Assembly (NCBI RefSeq): GCF_002368035.1
Contig: NZ_AP018223.1
Location: 629,016-693,015 of the forward strand
From: Nostoc linckia NIES-25
GTDB lineage: Bacteria; Cyanobacteriota; Cyanobacteriia; Cyanobacteriales; Nostocaceae
Direction of reading: 5' to 3'
Length of the DNA stretch: 64,000 bases
The stretch's first letter is position 1, and every line of letters starts with the position of its first letter. The notes under the pieces are model-generated. The model was not told the DNA's origin. It was given only the letters and a program-made list of their open reading frames with translations, and did no database searches. The translations under genes and the position numbers were made by a program. Shown here in pieces: positions 8,996-18,140 of the stretch.

Positions 8996-9745
8996 TTAGC
9001 GTTCTTGTTCAGTCGGGCGGATCAAGATTTCGTTGACGTTAACGTGTTGAGGCTGTGTGACGGCATAGACGATCGCATTGGCAATATCTTCACTCTCCAG
9101 ATTTTTGACTGAACCGTAGAAGTTTTTCGCCTGCTCTAGTGCTTTAGAATCCGTAATGTGCTGCGGTAACTCTGTTGCCACTAACCCCGGTTCAATAATC
9201 GTGACGCGGATATTGTTTTGATAGACTTCTTTGCGAAGTGCTTCACTAAATGCACCAACCGCCCATTTACTAGCGTTATAGACACCACTTCCGGCGTTAG
9301 CAATTCGACCTGCAACCGATGAAATGTTGACGATATGCCCAGTGCCTTGTGCCTTCATCAAGGGTAAAACTTTGTGAGTGGCATACATCAATCCCAATAC
9401 GTTGATATTGAACGTGCGTCGCCAGTCTTCTGTATCTGCACCGTCAATGGAGCCTAACAGCATCACCCCTGCATTATTGATGAGAATATCAACTCTGCCA
9501 AACTTTGAATGAGTTTTGCTCACCAATGCTTCTACCTGCGCCTCATCTGAAACATCAGTCGTAATGGATAATACTTTTCCACCAGTGCTAGTAATACGGG
9601 CTTCTAGGGTTTGCAGGCGATCGCCCCGACGGGCAGCGATCGCTACTGTAGCACCCTCGGCTGCTAGCGCGAGTGCTGTCGCCTCGCCAATACCAGATGA
9701 TGCCCCTGTTACGATTGCCACTTTATCAGTTAACTTACCAGCCAT
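8996..9745 (-). CDS. short-chain dehydrogenase/reductase
   Basis: A classical SDR of 249 residues, a cytosolic NAD(P)H-dependent oxidoreductase of unknown substrate. The cofactor motif is TGASSGIG, followed by AARRGDRL (the arginines suggest NADPH preference), NNAGV, and the catalytic set with Ser in NISSVAG and Tyr/Lys in YNASK. The C-terminus ends EILIRPTEQER as in YdfG-type SDRs. I start at MAGKL (9745), which has GGAGA about 7 nt upstream, rather than at the in-frame ATG 27 codons earlier, whose extension is lysine-rich and not SDR-like. Confidence 0.9.
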   Translation of the reverse strand: MAGKLTDKVAIVTGASSGIGEATALALAAEGATVAIAARRGDRLQTLEARITSTGGKVLSITTDVSDEAQVEALVSKTHSKFGRVDILINNAGVMLLGSIDGADTEDWRRTFNINVLGLMYATHKVLPLMKAQGTGHIVNISSVAGRIANAGSGVYNASKWAVGAFSEALRKEVYQNNIRVTIIEPGLVATELPQHITDSKALEQAKNFYGSVKNLESEDIANAIVYAVTQPQHVNVNEILIRPTEQER

Positions 9746-10161
9746 TGTTCGCTTCTCCGTTGTCCTTTGTTTTTTCGTTTTTACGTAAAAGTCAATTTCC
9801 GGTTTGAGAGGTGAAAAGTATACCAAGCGGAATACTCGACGCTTCCTGAATTTTGATTAGGGAAATTTTAAAATTTTGGCTGTAGTCGCAATTCTTCGGC
9901 GCAAAACTAGCCAGGAAATCTTGTATTTTAGCTATACATTTTTAATGTAATATTCAACAATTTTCTTCTATCTATAGTAGTAAGTTCTCAGTTAAAAAAT
10001 ATCTAAATTTGCAGATTAAATTCTCTAGATTGATTTGGTTGACTAATTTTTCTGATATAAATTTTTTAGTAAATAATTTTTAACATTGATGTGGTATTTG
10101 CTCTAGTCAGAGCAATTTTAGACCAAGGTTGAGCAAACATTATTGGGAGTGTCTCATCAAA
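9746..10161. other. gene-free AT-rich gap
   Basis: Very AT-rich between the divergent SDR and glycosyltransferase genes, so both promoters must lie here. I see no repeat, hairpin or frame worth calling. Confidence 0.5.
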
Positions 10162-11337
10162 ATGAAAACTAAGTTAAAGATCTCGCTACTTGTATGGAAC
10201 TTATCTACTAATGATGGTTTTATTCGGGCGTATTTGTTACAATCAGCATTACAGAAATTGGGTTATGAAGTAGAAATATTAGGATTCTTATTTAACAAAG
10301 ATTTATATGCGGCGATTCCATCTGATACCAAAGTTTTTGCTGTAGAAGGTGCAAAATTCCCAAAATTTTTTCAAACAGTCAACAAATTTTTAAAACATAT
10401 TGATGGAGATATAATTTATGCAATAAAACCACAGATAGCGAGTTTTGGAATAGCACTGTTAAAGAGCTTATACAGCAGAAAACCAGTGATTTTAGATATA
10501 GATGATTGGGAACTTAGCTGGCATGGTGGTGATAATTGGCGTTATTCTCCGACAGCGAAACAATTAGCTAGGGATTTATTAAAATCAGACGGCGCACTTA
10601 GGAGTCCACATCATCCTTTGTATGTTAAATGGATGGAAGGTTTGATAAATCATGCGGATGCTGTGACGGTGCATACTAAATTTTTGCAGCAGCGTTTTGG
10701 TGGTATATTGGTTCCTAATGGTAAGGATACCTCCTTATTTGACCCGGCTCGATATAATCCTGATTCCAGTAGAAGTCGCTATGGTTTATCTGAATACCGA
10801 ATTTTAATGTTTCCTGGCGCACCTAGACCTTATAAAGGTTTAGAAGATGTTCTCATAGCGTTAGATAAAATTAATCAGCCAGACTTGAGATTAGTAATTG
10901 TCGGTGGCAGCCCTTATGATGATTACGATCGCCAACTTCAACAACGTTGGGGGCGCTGGATTATAAAACTACCAAAGTATCCAGCTGATGCCATGCCCGA
11001 TCTTGTTGCTGCTGCTCACATTGTTGTTGTTCCCCAGCGAGATACTCCAGAAACTCGCGCTCAATTTCCTTTGAAGTTGACTGATGGAATGGCAATGGCG
11101 AAACCTGTATTATCGACACGTGTTGGAGATATTCCCGAAATTTTAGGTGATACTGGTTATTTAGTCGAGCCTTCTTGTCCCGAACAAATTGTCAAACAAA
11201 TTCTATTGATATTTGAGAATTTAAAATCAGCAAACCAGCGAGGTATTGAAGCCAGACAAAGATGTGTAGAACAATATAGTATAGAGGTTATGGCTTCTAG
11301 ACTCGCGCCGCTAATTAGTAGTACAGCACGGCGGTAG
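10162..11337 (+). CDS. GT4-type glycosyltransferase
   Basis: A 391-residue GT-B fold transferase that moves a sugar from a nucleotide-sugar donor to an unknown acceptor. The N-terminal acceptor domain starts with KISLLVWNLSTNDGFIR. The C-terminal donor domain has MFPGAPRPYKGLEDVL, the VPQRDTPETRAQFPLKL segment, then MAMAKPVLSTRVGDIPEIL and GYLVEPSC. The start is the ATG of MKTKLKISLL at 10162, 11 codons inside the longest frame, because a GGGAGTG sequence precedes it. No polysaccharide or lipid export genes are adjacent, so its pathway cannot be inferred. Confidence 0.85.
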   Translation: MKTKLKISLLVWNLSTNDGFIRAYLLQSALQKLGYEVEILGFLFNKDLYAAIPSDTKVFAVEGAKFPKFFQTVNKFLKHIDGDIIYAIKPQIASFGIALLKSLYSRKPVILDIDDWELSWHGGDNWRYSPTAKQLARDLLKSDGALRSPHHPLYVKWMEGLINHADAVTVHTKFLQQRFGGILVPNGKDTSLFDPARYNPDSSRSRYGLSEYRILMFPGAPRPYKGLEDVLIALDKINQPDLRLVIVGGSPYDDYDRQLQQRWGRWIIKLPKYPADAMPDLVAAAHIVVVPQRDTPETRAQFPLKLTDGMAMAKPVLSTRVGDIPEILGDTGYLVEPSCPEQIVKQILLIFENLKSANQRGIEARQRCVEQYSIEVMASRLAPLISSTARR

Positions 11338-11475
11338 AGAAGCTTGGAAGATTTGGCGATCGCGTTTCTGCTTCTCCTCCTTTAGGTAGTAATTTGCAAC
11401 CAATGTAATTCATAATGATTAATCCATAATTCATAATTAAAAAGGTTTGTATGCGGTGCTTCTAAAAGCAGTACT

Positions 11476-11609
11476 GTTTTAGGGACTACCAAATAAAAAA
11501 ATATACAAATTTTCTTGTGGGGTGGACATCTTGTCCGCCCCTGTCAACGGGCGGGCGAGACGCCCACCCCACAAGAATGGATAATTTATTTGTTGGTAAT
11601 CCCTTAAAC
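11476..11609. mobile_element. MITE-like element with GTTTNAGGGANTACCAA inverted ends
   Basis: The left end GTTTTAGGGACTACCAAAT is inverted at the right end (TTGGTAATCCCTTAAAC). The core is a GTGGGGTGG...CCACCCCAC hairpin. A relative lies at 46258-46387. It sits about 60 bp upstream of the next gene and may carry part of that gene's leader. Confidence 0.7.
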
Positions 11610-11670
11610 GGTGAAATGAACAATTGTTTATTTGACTCCTATTAGTAACATTAAAGTCTTAGCCAAAGCA

Positions 11671-12579
11671 ATGAAAACAATAACTTCACTTTTTAGCGAA
11701 GAACGCAACCAACTTCAGATAGATATTGATAACACAACTAACATTGAGGAGATAGTTAACCTGGTTGAGAACCGACTCGATCGCCTCGAAAGAATTTACA
11801 TTGAAAAGCTAAATCTGGCTCAAGTTCGTCTGGCTTCGTTTTTTCTAGATACGCTGCGACAATCCATTGCCACTTTTGCTGCGGTTAACTATTCTCAAGT
11901 TGTTCCAGTAGAAAAAAGCCAAATTACTAACCCAGGTACAAAGTTTTTTTCCAGCAGAGTAATCCTGAAACTGCTAAAGGGACTCATTTATATAGGCATC
12001 TTAGGTTCGTTGTTCTCTTTAACTAAAAATACCCCAGGTGCATGGATGGCTATCTTGTTAACCTCTATACTTCTGGGACTAGAAGTTGTGCTTCAACTTG
12101 ACTCGAACAAGCAGCAAAATTCTATGTCTTTAGAATTATTAGAATTACCTCAGCCTCTTGTTAGAGTTGATAGCAAAGTATTTTTAGATTGCCTTGGCGA
12201 TGCTCTCAACACGATCGACCTAGCAGTGGGTAGAGTAGAAGAATCGAATAAATATGAAGGCGACCTCGTAATAGAAGAACTACCAGAGCTATTGAATTTT
12301 CTGCAAAGGCTAGTGGGCGCATCAAAACTTGATAAACCCCAAATGGCTTACGAACTGGCAAAACTTCTGCCACAGATTTTAATGTCTCAGGGAATTAACG
12401 CTAAAATTTACCGGCCAAATGACCCTGATAGCGATCGCGAGTATTTTGACTTTGAGCCAAGTATCGACCCCGATACCAAAGATCGCGTAACTTTAACTCC
12501 CGCTCTGTTAAAAGGCGATCGCCTCCTTAGGCGCGGCCGCGTAATTGAGCCAGCGTATTCCTCTTCTAGAGAAGAATAG
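11671..12579 (+). CDS. uncharacterised membrane protein, partner of the Hsp70-like gene
   Basis: A 302-residue protein that I do not recognise. It starts with a charged region predicted helical (ITSLFSEERNQLQ..). Two hydrophobic segments follow near residues 100-145 (LLKGLIYIGILGSLFSL and WMAILLTSILLGLEVVL). The C-terminal half is soluble and acidic, ending with a basic RRGRVIEP patch. The ATG at 11671 is preferred to a TTG 13 codons upstream. Only 11 bp separate it from the Hsp70-like ATPase gene, so the two are almost certainly co-transcribed. The partner also has a membrane hairpin. A membrane-anchoring or adaptor role for that ATPase is inference. Confidence 0.7.
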   Translation: MKTITSLFSEERNQLQIDIDNTTNIEEIVNLVENRLDRLERIYIEKLNLAQVRLASFFLDTLRQSIATFAAVNYSQVVPVEKSQITNPGTKFFSSRVILKLLKGLIYIGILGSLFSLTKNTPGAWMAILLTSILLGLEVVLQLDSNKQQNSMSLELLELPQPLVRVDSKVFLDCLGDALNTIDLAVGRVEESNKYEGDLVIEELPELLNFLQRLVGASKLDKPQMAYELAKLLPQILMSQGINAKIYRPNDPDSDREYFDFEPSIDPDTKDRVTLTPALLKGDRLLRRGRVIEPAYSSSREE

Positions 12580-12590
12580 ACAATAAGGAT

Positions 12591-14513
12591 ATGGAAATTT
12601 TAGAAACCATCGGTTTTGATTTGGGACATGGTGAGACGGCTGTAGCTAAAGCTATAGTCGAAAGCATCGAACCCCCCCAGATGCTAGAGATTAATAACAA
12701 GAAGAACCAAATTACGGCTCTTGGTTGGCACCCCAAACTTGGTTATCTCGTCGGCGAACAAGCATTAATTCAAGCTGGCGTTACCCAACTGACAATTTCT
12801 TTCAAGCAAAAACCCAACAACGATCCCAAGTATCGGGAAACAATTAGCACTTTTGTAGCGACATATTACCGTCTTTTGAAAGAAAGCAAACAACTTGAAG
12901 GCGGTAAAAGTAGCTATTTTTACATTGGCTGCCCTTCAGGATGGTCAGTTAGCGATCGCTCCGAATACCAAAATCTACTTCAAGAAGCTGGCATTGCCCA
13001 AATAAATGTTGTGCCAGAATCGCGGGCTGCTTTCATGCAAGCCAAGGAAGCCGGGAAGTTAGAGTATGACAAACTTGTTGCATCGGTGCTAATTGTCGAT
13101 ATTGGTTCTTCAACCACAGATTTCACTTTAGTTAACAGCTTAGAAGAGATCCCCATAGATTTCGGGAGTAATACTTTGGGTGCATCTTTAATTGACAAGG
13201 CTATTTTTTCTCGGACTCTTGCCAACCACGAGCAAAAAGCATTACTCGAAAAAGTATTTAAGGAATATCCGCATCATCAAGCTCGTTGCGAACTTGCTTG
13301 CCGCAAAGCTAAAGAAGATTATTTTTCTAATGAACAGCTATACAGCGATCCTGAATCCTTTGCGCGTGGGTTCGAGTCTATCAACGAACAGATTTATTTT
13401 ATTCCCCAAGTAAATAAATTGATGATGGAGGAAATCTTAAATCAACCGTTACTTGAATTGGGGCTTCATAGCTGGATTCAAACGTTTAGCGACTCTTTAA
13501 ATGAAGCAAAAGAAAAGTTAAAAAAACTTGGAATCGTGCCGAAACTTGTGCTGATGACTGGCGGCGCATCTCGCATGAAATTTACGCACCTTCTTTGCCA
13601 GAAAATGTTTCCCGAACCAGAAACGCTGCTCCGTCCCGATCCTGAGCCGGAACGTTGCATTGCACTGGGTTTAGCACGAGTAGGAAGATGGGATCTGCGT
13701 GCTGCTGCTTTTAAAGAAGAAGTCAACAAACTATTTACCTCTAACAAGATTAAAAGTTTGATTGAGAGGCATATCCCGGAGTTAATTGAATCACTAACTA
13801 AGCCTTTGACAGATGGCTTGATTGTCAACGCAGTTAAACCAGGTTTAAAAGATTGGCAAAAAAACAAAATCCGAACTTTAGCAGATTTGGAAACATCTTT
13901 GATCGGTCGTGCAGAACAGTGGTTCAAAAGCGATCTCGCTGTGCGGATAATTAATAATCAATGTGTTTCTTGGTTTAGCAATAAAATTCAACCAAATTTA
14001 GCCGCACAAACCGATCCAATATGTCGAAAGTTTCAGATACCTAGAAGCAGCTTAAGGTTTCAGGATAGCATTGACCCAAATTTTGTTAACCCAGAGCTAC
14101 GAGTTGGAGATGCTATTCTTGCTGAAACAGTAGGGTTTATCGTCAATGTAGTAATTGGTGGAGGTACTGTAGCTAGCATAATCACTCTAATCCTAACTGG
14201 ACACTTAACCTGGCCTATTGCATTAGTATATGGGGCTTCGGTTATGGCAGCAGGAATGGAGCTAAATCGTAAAAGCGTTCAAGAAGTAATCAAGACAAAT
14301 GTGGATGTACCTAGTTGGGTTCGTTCTAGTTTTTTAAGTGACAAAAAAATCGAGGATATGTGCGAGCAAATAAAGCCTGAGTTAGAGAAAGTTATTCAAG
14401 AACAACTGAAAGCAGATCGAGAGGCTTTTGACAAACTCATTGTCAAAGTTGAGCAAGAGCTTCAAAAAAGCCTTTCCAACAAAGTTCAATCTTGCATCAT
14501 TTTGATTCAATAG
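12591..14513 (+). CDS. Hsp70/actin-fold ATPase with C-terminal membrane hairpin
   Basis: A 640-residue protein with an actin/Hsp70-type ATPase in the first ~370 residues. Phosphate-1 motif is IGFDLGHGETAVAK (about 7-20), phosphate-2 is VLIVDIGSSTTDFTLV (about 166-181), and the adenosine motif is LVLMTGGASRMKF (about 318-330). A canonical DnaK substrate domain is absent. The C-terminus instead has a coiled region, two TM helices (about 515-550: VGFIVNVVIGGGTVASIITL and WPIALVYGASVMAAGMEL) and a charged coiled-coil tail. It therefore appears to be a membrane-tethered actin-like ATPase, not a housekeeping chaperone. No J-protein or GrpE gene is nearby. It lies 11 bp after the membrane-protein gene. 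Confidence 0.75.
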   Translation: MEILETIGFDLGHGETAVAKAIVESIEPPQMLEINNKKNQITALGWHPKLGYLVGEQALIQAGVTQLTISFKQKPNNDPKYRETISTFVATYYRLLKESKQLEGGKSSYFYIGCPSGWSVSDRSEYQNLLQEAGIAQINVVPESRAAFMQAKEAGKLEYDKLVASVLIVDIGSSTTDFTLVNSLEEIPIDFGSNTLGASLIDKAIFSRTLANHEQKALLEKVFKEYPHHQARCELACRKAKEDYFSNEQLYSDPESFARGFESINEQIYFIPQVNKLMMEEILNQPLLELGLHSWIQTFSDSLNEAKEKLKKLGIVPKLVLMTGGASRMKFTHLLCQKMFPEPETLLRPDPEPERCIALGLARVGRWDLRAAAFKEEVNKLFTSNKIKSLIERHIPELIESLTKPLTDGLIVNAVKPGLKDWQKNKIRTLADLETSLIGRAEQWFKSDLAVRIINNQCVSWFSNKIQPNLAAQTDPICRKFQIPRSSLRFQDSIDPNFVNPELRVGDAILAETVGFIVNVVIGGGTVASIITLILTGHLTWPIALVYGASVMAAGMELNRKSVQEVIKTNVDVPSWVRSSFLSDKKIEDMCEQIKPELEKVIQEQLKADREAFDKLIVKVEQELQKSLSNKVQSCIILIQ

Positions 14514-14624
14514 TGGTAATTTATGCTAACAAATACAATTTTTATAAATTCTGCTGTTAGAGGTTGTTTGAAAAGTGGTTTGTTGTGATTTTAGGCACTT
14601 TATCGATCCCCCCTAACCCCCCTT

Positions 14625-14919
14625 AAAAAGACTACGGTGTACACACAAGTTTCTTGAATTGCACCTTTGTTGCATCGGTTTGCACCTTTGTTGCATCGGC
14701 TTGCATCTTTGTTGCATCGACTTGCACCTTTGTTGCATCGACTTGCACCTTTGTTGCATCGACTTGCACTTTTGTTGCATCGGCTTGCACCTTTGTTGCA
14801 TCGGCTTGCACCTTCGTTGCATCGGCTTGCACCTTTGTTGCATCCAAGAGCAAAAATTAAACTTCTGTGTCTTACACAACAACTTTAAAAGACTTGTGTA
14901 TACGCGGTAGCTTAAAAAG
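14625..14919. mobile_element. non-coding element with inverted ends around a 21-bp array
   Basis: The left end GACTACGGTGTACACACAAGT (from 14630) is matched inversely by GACTTGTGTATACGCGGTAG (14891-14910). Between them lie the nine-unit repeat and a CTTCTGTGTCTTACACAACAA tail. Related ends occur at 41235, 41415 and 41497. The rest of the 14514-15025 gap contains a CCCCCCTAACCCCCCTT run and a GAGGAGCCACTGCGG dispersed repeat. Confidence 0.6.
14659..14847. repeat. 21-bp tandem repeat, nine units
   Basis: Nine head-to-tail 21-bp units contain TTGCACCTTTGTTGCATC plus a variable GGC/GAC/GGT end. Because 21 is divisible by 3, five frames stay open here, but none has a start context or homology. 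Its reverse complement is related to the array at 41558-41746. Confidence 0.95.
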
Positions 14920-15025
14920 GGGGAACCAGAATCAAAGTCCCTCTTTTCAAGAGGAGCCACTGCGGTCTTGGGGGTTTCCCTCATGAGCTAAAGGTTTCGT
15001 TCAGCGAGGAACTATTAGGAGATTT

Positions 15026-15484
15026 ATGTCACTACCAATTATTTTGCAACCCGGCGAAGGTGAATCAGTAAAAATTCGTACAAGTACCTGTACTTTTAAA
15101 GCAACTGGCGAACATACGCAGGGACATTTTGGATTGTTTGAATTTGTAATGGAGCCAGGTACTCAAGGAGCTAGCCCTCACATCCATAAGGAATTAACCG
15201 AAATGTTTTATGTGGTAGAAGGTGAAGTTGAACTCGTTGTCGATGGACGCCGAGTGAATGCTACACCAAAAACGTTTATACTAGTTCCACAAAACACTCC
15301 GCATGGCTTTTCTAATCCTGGAACAACTCCCTCAACGCTCTTAATCCTATTTTGCCCTGCCGATTCGCGGGAACAATATTTTCAGGGATTGGCCGAATTG
15401 ACAAAAGATGGGCGAGAGCCTAGTCAAGAAGAGCTACTTGAATTAATGCAAAAATTCGATCAATATCCAGTACCAAAAGTTTAA
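15026..15484 (+). CDS. cupin-domain protein
   Basis: A 152-residue single-domain cupin, a small beta-barrel that usually binds one metal ion. The first cupin motif is GASPHIHKELTEMFYVVEGEV (His, His and Glu ligands at G-x5-H-x-H-x4-E); the second is PQNTPHGFSNPG with its His. The C-terminal ~40 residues are helical (FQGLAELTKDGREPSQEE), as in quercetinase-like cyanobacterial cupins. The metal ligands are intact, so it could be an enzyme or a small-molecule sensor. The start is supported by TAGGAG 7 nt upstream. It stands alone. Confidence 0.87.
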   Translation: MSLPIILQPGEGESVKIRTSTCTFKATGEHTQGHFGLFEFVMEPGTQGASPHIHKELTEMFYVVEGEVELVVDGRRVNATPKTFILVPQNTPHGFSNPGTTPSTLLILFCPADSREQYFQGLAELTKDGREPSQEELLELMQKFDQYPVPKV

Positions 15485-15574
15485 ACAACTACAACAACTA
15501 ATCATTCTGTGAGTGTGTCATTGAGCGCAATTGTTCGTTTACCAGCAATATACGGTGCTGGAGATCGCCAGATA

Positions 15575-15665
15575 TAGGTTGGGTTGAGGAACGTAGTAAG
15601 ATCCCGCAGGGTAACCCGACGTTCTTGGCGATTTGTTGGGTTTCGCAAAGCCTCAACCCAACCTA
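15575..15665. repeat. long inverted repeat TAGGTTGGGTTGAGG
   Basis: TAGGTTGGGTTGAGG (15575-15589) is inverted as CCTCAACCCAACCTA (15651-15665), with an internal GGGTAACCCGACG segment. It is a common palindromic cyanobacterial repeat. Immediately after it, about 15690-15775, CTTCGGCTACGC/GCGTAGCGTCTCG hairpin sequence follows. Confidence 0.8.
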
Positions 15666-15948
15666 CTTTTGTCCTGCCTTGTGCCTCACTTCGGCTACGC
15701 GGAAATCGAGCGTACCCCTTCGGGGAAGCAAGCTACGCGTAGCGTCTCGTAGAGAAGTCGAGATTCAGCGATCGCCTAACTCTTGCCTTTCTTGGTAAAT
15801 TGCGATCGCCAGTCAGGTTAACGCTGATAACAAACATTTATCATAAATATCAGCTACTCTCATGTTAATATTATTAATGCTTTTGAATATCTTGTTAAAA
15901 TTAGGCTAAACAGCAATCTAATTCAGATTGCAAGGAAAGCAACTCCTA

Positions 15949-16137
15949 ATGCTCAAGCAAGGTATATCACTGGCAGAAGCCGCAAAACGTCTAGGCGTAA
16001 GTCAGAGCGATTTGTATGTGGCTGTGCAGAAAGGACAAATCTCTACTTTTAGAAGAGACAGAAGAACTGTTGTTCTTCCAGGAGCTTTAAAAGATTACCA
16101 AATTAGGCGAAGTTTAATTTCTGACTACAAGCTTTAA
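15949..16137 (+). CDS. small excisionase-like helix-turn-helix protein
   Basis: A 62-residue protein with a MerR/excisionase-type winged HTH: GISLAEAAKRLGVSQSDLYVAVQ, then a wing (KGQISTFRRDRRTVVLPGAL). Such proteins bind DNA; some are phage or element excisionases, others small regulators. The ATG at 15949 follows AAGGAA by 11 nt, and a TTG 7 codons upstream is also possible. No integrase or att site is visible nearby. Confidence 0.6.
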   Translation: MLKQGISLAEAAKRLGVSQSDLYVAVQKGQISTFRRDRRTVVLPGALKDYQIRRSLISDYKL

Positions 16138-16345
16138 GTGTCCAAGTTTGGCTAGCGATCGCTTCCAATATTTGTTAACTCCATTTAAGTACCAGCAATT
16201 CTAAAGCCTATTGGTCATTTTCCTAGCATAACTGAAGTGATGGGTTCTCAACTCCCGCGAAGTTTTTGATGAAGTGAGCGATTATCGCACTATATTGCAG
16301 TGGGTACAACGGCGCTATGAGATAATGCTCTTTTAAAGAAAACTT

Positions 16346-16669
16346 ATGACTGCCGTTTATATTCAAGACGAAACTGAGTTAGATAGGCTACTTGAAACCG
16401 AGCCTTTATTGGTAGTAGATTGCACAGCTGCTTGGTGCGGCCCATGCAAACTCATTGCCCCCTTGATAGATCGACTAGCAGTAGAGTATAGCACTCGCGT
16501 CAAAGTCTTTAAGCTAGACCTTGATGCCAACCAACCTGTCGCTAAACGATTTGGCATTCGTAGTATTCCTGCTGTCATGTTCTTTCAGCAAGGCAAGTTG
16601 GCAGAAACAATGGTCGGTGTTAAATCTTACGAAGAATTTAGCAACGCCTTCGATAAGTATTTGGCTTGA
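16346..16669 (+). CDS. thioredoxin
   Basis: A 107-residue cytosolic thioredoxin that reduces target disulphides. The active site is AAWCGPCKLIAP, the cis-proline is in IRSIPAVMFF, and the C-terminal helix is SYEEFSNAFDKYL. The length is that of a single-domain thioredoxin. The N-terminal DETELDRLLETEPLLVVDC is more divergent than the m-type enzyme, so it is probably one of the accessory cyanobacterial thioredoxins. It is a lone gene with no strong ribosome binding site. Confidence 0.93.
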   Translation: MTAVYIQDETELDRLLETEPLLVVDCTAAWCGPCKLIAPLIDRLAVEYSTRVKVFKLDLDANQPVAKRFGIRSIPAVMFFQQGKLAETMVGVKSYEEFSNAFDKYLA

Positions 16670-16856
16670 TTATATTTTAGTGTTTGTGCGATCGAAAACT
16701 TATACCGTTTCTTTGTGAAGCTGCGCCAAACTCTCTCAAACTCTTACCTTGGCGCTCTTTGCGTCCTTTGCGGTAGCCTGCGACAAGCCGCTTTGCGTCT
16801 ACGTTCAAAAAATTGACTTTGGCAAAGAGTTTTAGCCTTAACTGAACTGTATTGCT

Positions 16857-18032
16857 TTAAAACTTGAGTATTTCCCAGTCATAGTTGTCGGGAAAAGGTT
16901 GTATTTCCCAGACTATGCCTTCTCCTGCTTCTAAGGCAACTTCTACGTAGAGTTGTTCTACAGCCGTTGTGGCTACATCTTCGTTATTGGGAAAAGGCTG
17001 TAAATCTTCGGTGAGTAATCGCAGTTTAAAACCACCAGGAATAGCTGCACCGACGGCGGCGTTACGTAATTCAAAACGCCAAATAGTTGCATCTTGATTA
17101 TTTTGTGGTGCGATTATCATCTCATAGATTTGGCCTGCGATCGCCAATCGACGAGAGAGAATAGTACTTAGTTGCGTGTGTTCCGCACCCCGCGCCCCAG
17201 CAGCACTCAGTTGTAAATCAAAGCTTCCCCAACCGACAGCCTCAGCAACTTGAGAAACACCGCTTTGCAACCATTGGATAACTGACCATTGTTCTGGTAA
17301 TCCTAAGCGTCGTTGATATAAATTTTGTCGCCAACCGCCATGTTGAATTAATCCAGCCCACAGTTGAAAAGGTATTTCTTGCCGGGGTGTAAGTATTTCT
17401 GGGTTTCCCAGACGAGCAATTAAATTTTGTGCTTGTTGTGGCGATAAGCTGGGAATTTCTTCAATAGCGCTACGGGTGGGTTCTTCCGGACACAATTGAC
17501 GAGCCAGAGCTAAAACGCTGATATCGTTGATTATATCAGTAGCATCTAAGGAATAAGTGCGATCGCTCGCATCATACCTACCTTGAGTTTTCAGTTTTTC
17601 ATGGTTGCAATAACCCCAAATTCTAACGTAGCCTTCGTCTGGTTCGACTTGTACAGCTAAATAATAATCGCCTACCCAACTAGGAATATCCACCCATTCT
17701 TGAGGTACTCGCAATTCACTCAAATCAATTGCTTCGCTAGGTATCAAGACTAATCTTGTTGCCTCAAGGGTGAGTGCAATTCCATTAACCACTTCCCAAA
17801 AACTGGGTAAAGCAGTAGGAGTAGGCCAAACCTTTGTTTGTGGTGTCCAGTCTTCTTGCATCCATAGCAAGATAGCACCCAGGCAAAGTTCGTTAATATA
17901 AGCTTGATAGCGAGAATTAGGATTAGAAAAAGCTTGATTTTCTAAATTTGCTTGGTTTTGCAGAATTATAGGGATTTCTAAAACCAGATCTGTTGAACTA
18001 GCGAAAGTAAATACAGTGGTGTCAAGAATCAT
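16857..18032 (-). CDS. DUF1822 family protein
   Basis: A 391-residue soluble protein of the cyanobacterial DUF1822 family. Recognisable parts are the N-terminal ETQAYINELCL-like segment (YQAYINELCLGAILLWM), the tryptophan-rich middle (WVDIPSWVGDYYLAVQVEPDEGYVRIWGYC) and the C-terminal GIVWEIQPFPDNYDWEILKF. The function is unknown. It follows a sigma-70 gene in the same direction after 108 bp. From memory DUF1822 genes often sit beside such sigma factors in Nostocales, which suggests a signalling or accessory role with the sigma factor; that is inference. Confidence 0.85.
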   Translation of the reverse strand: MILDTTVFTFASSTDLVLEIPIILQNQANLENQAFSNPNSRYQAYINELCLGAILLWMQEDWTPQTKVWPTPTALPSFWEVVNGIALTLEATRLVLIPSEAIDLSELRVPQEWVDIPSWVGDYYLAVQVEPDEGYVRIWGYCNHEKLKTQGRYDASDRTYSLDATDIINDISVLALARQLCPEEPTRSAIEEIPSLSPQQAQNLIARLGNPEILTPRQEIPFQLWAGLIQHGGWRQNLYQRRLGLPEQWSVIQWLQSGVSQVAEAVGWGSFDLQLSAAGARGAEHTQLSTILSRRLAIAGQIYEMIIAPQNNQDATIWRFELRNAAVGAAIPGGFKLRLLTEDLQPFPNNEDVATTAVEQLYVEVALEAGEGIVWEIQPFPDNYDWEILKF

Positions 18033-18140
18033 AGGGATTGAGGATTGGGGTTGAGGTTCTCAGCTAAATTAACGAGGCTTTGAGGTGGATGAACGGAATT
18101 TCGAGATGGATGAACGAGGTTCTAACTTCCCAATCCCCAG

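Noticed and set aside
10162..11337. Assigning the glycosyltransferase to the tetrapyrrole cluster (C-glycosylation as in tolyporphins)
   Set aside because: It is 30 kb away on the other strand with unrelated neighbours.
13478..13927. Minus-strand 149-codon frame in the Hsp70-like gene
   Set aside because: Antisense shadow with no family signature and no independent start signal.
14659..14847. CRISPR array
   Set aside because: Units are 21 bp head to tail with no spacers, and no cas genes are in the window.
14613..14984. Open frames of 68-123 codons on both strands through the 21-bp array (Cys/Met-rich or Thr/Val-rich heptapeptide repeats)
   Set aside because: The unit length is divisible by three, so several frames stay open without selection. 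No start context, signal or homology; treated as non-coding repeat.
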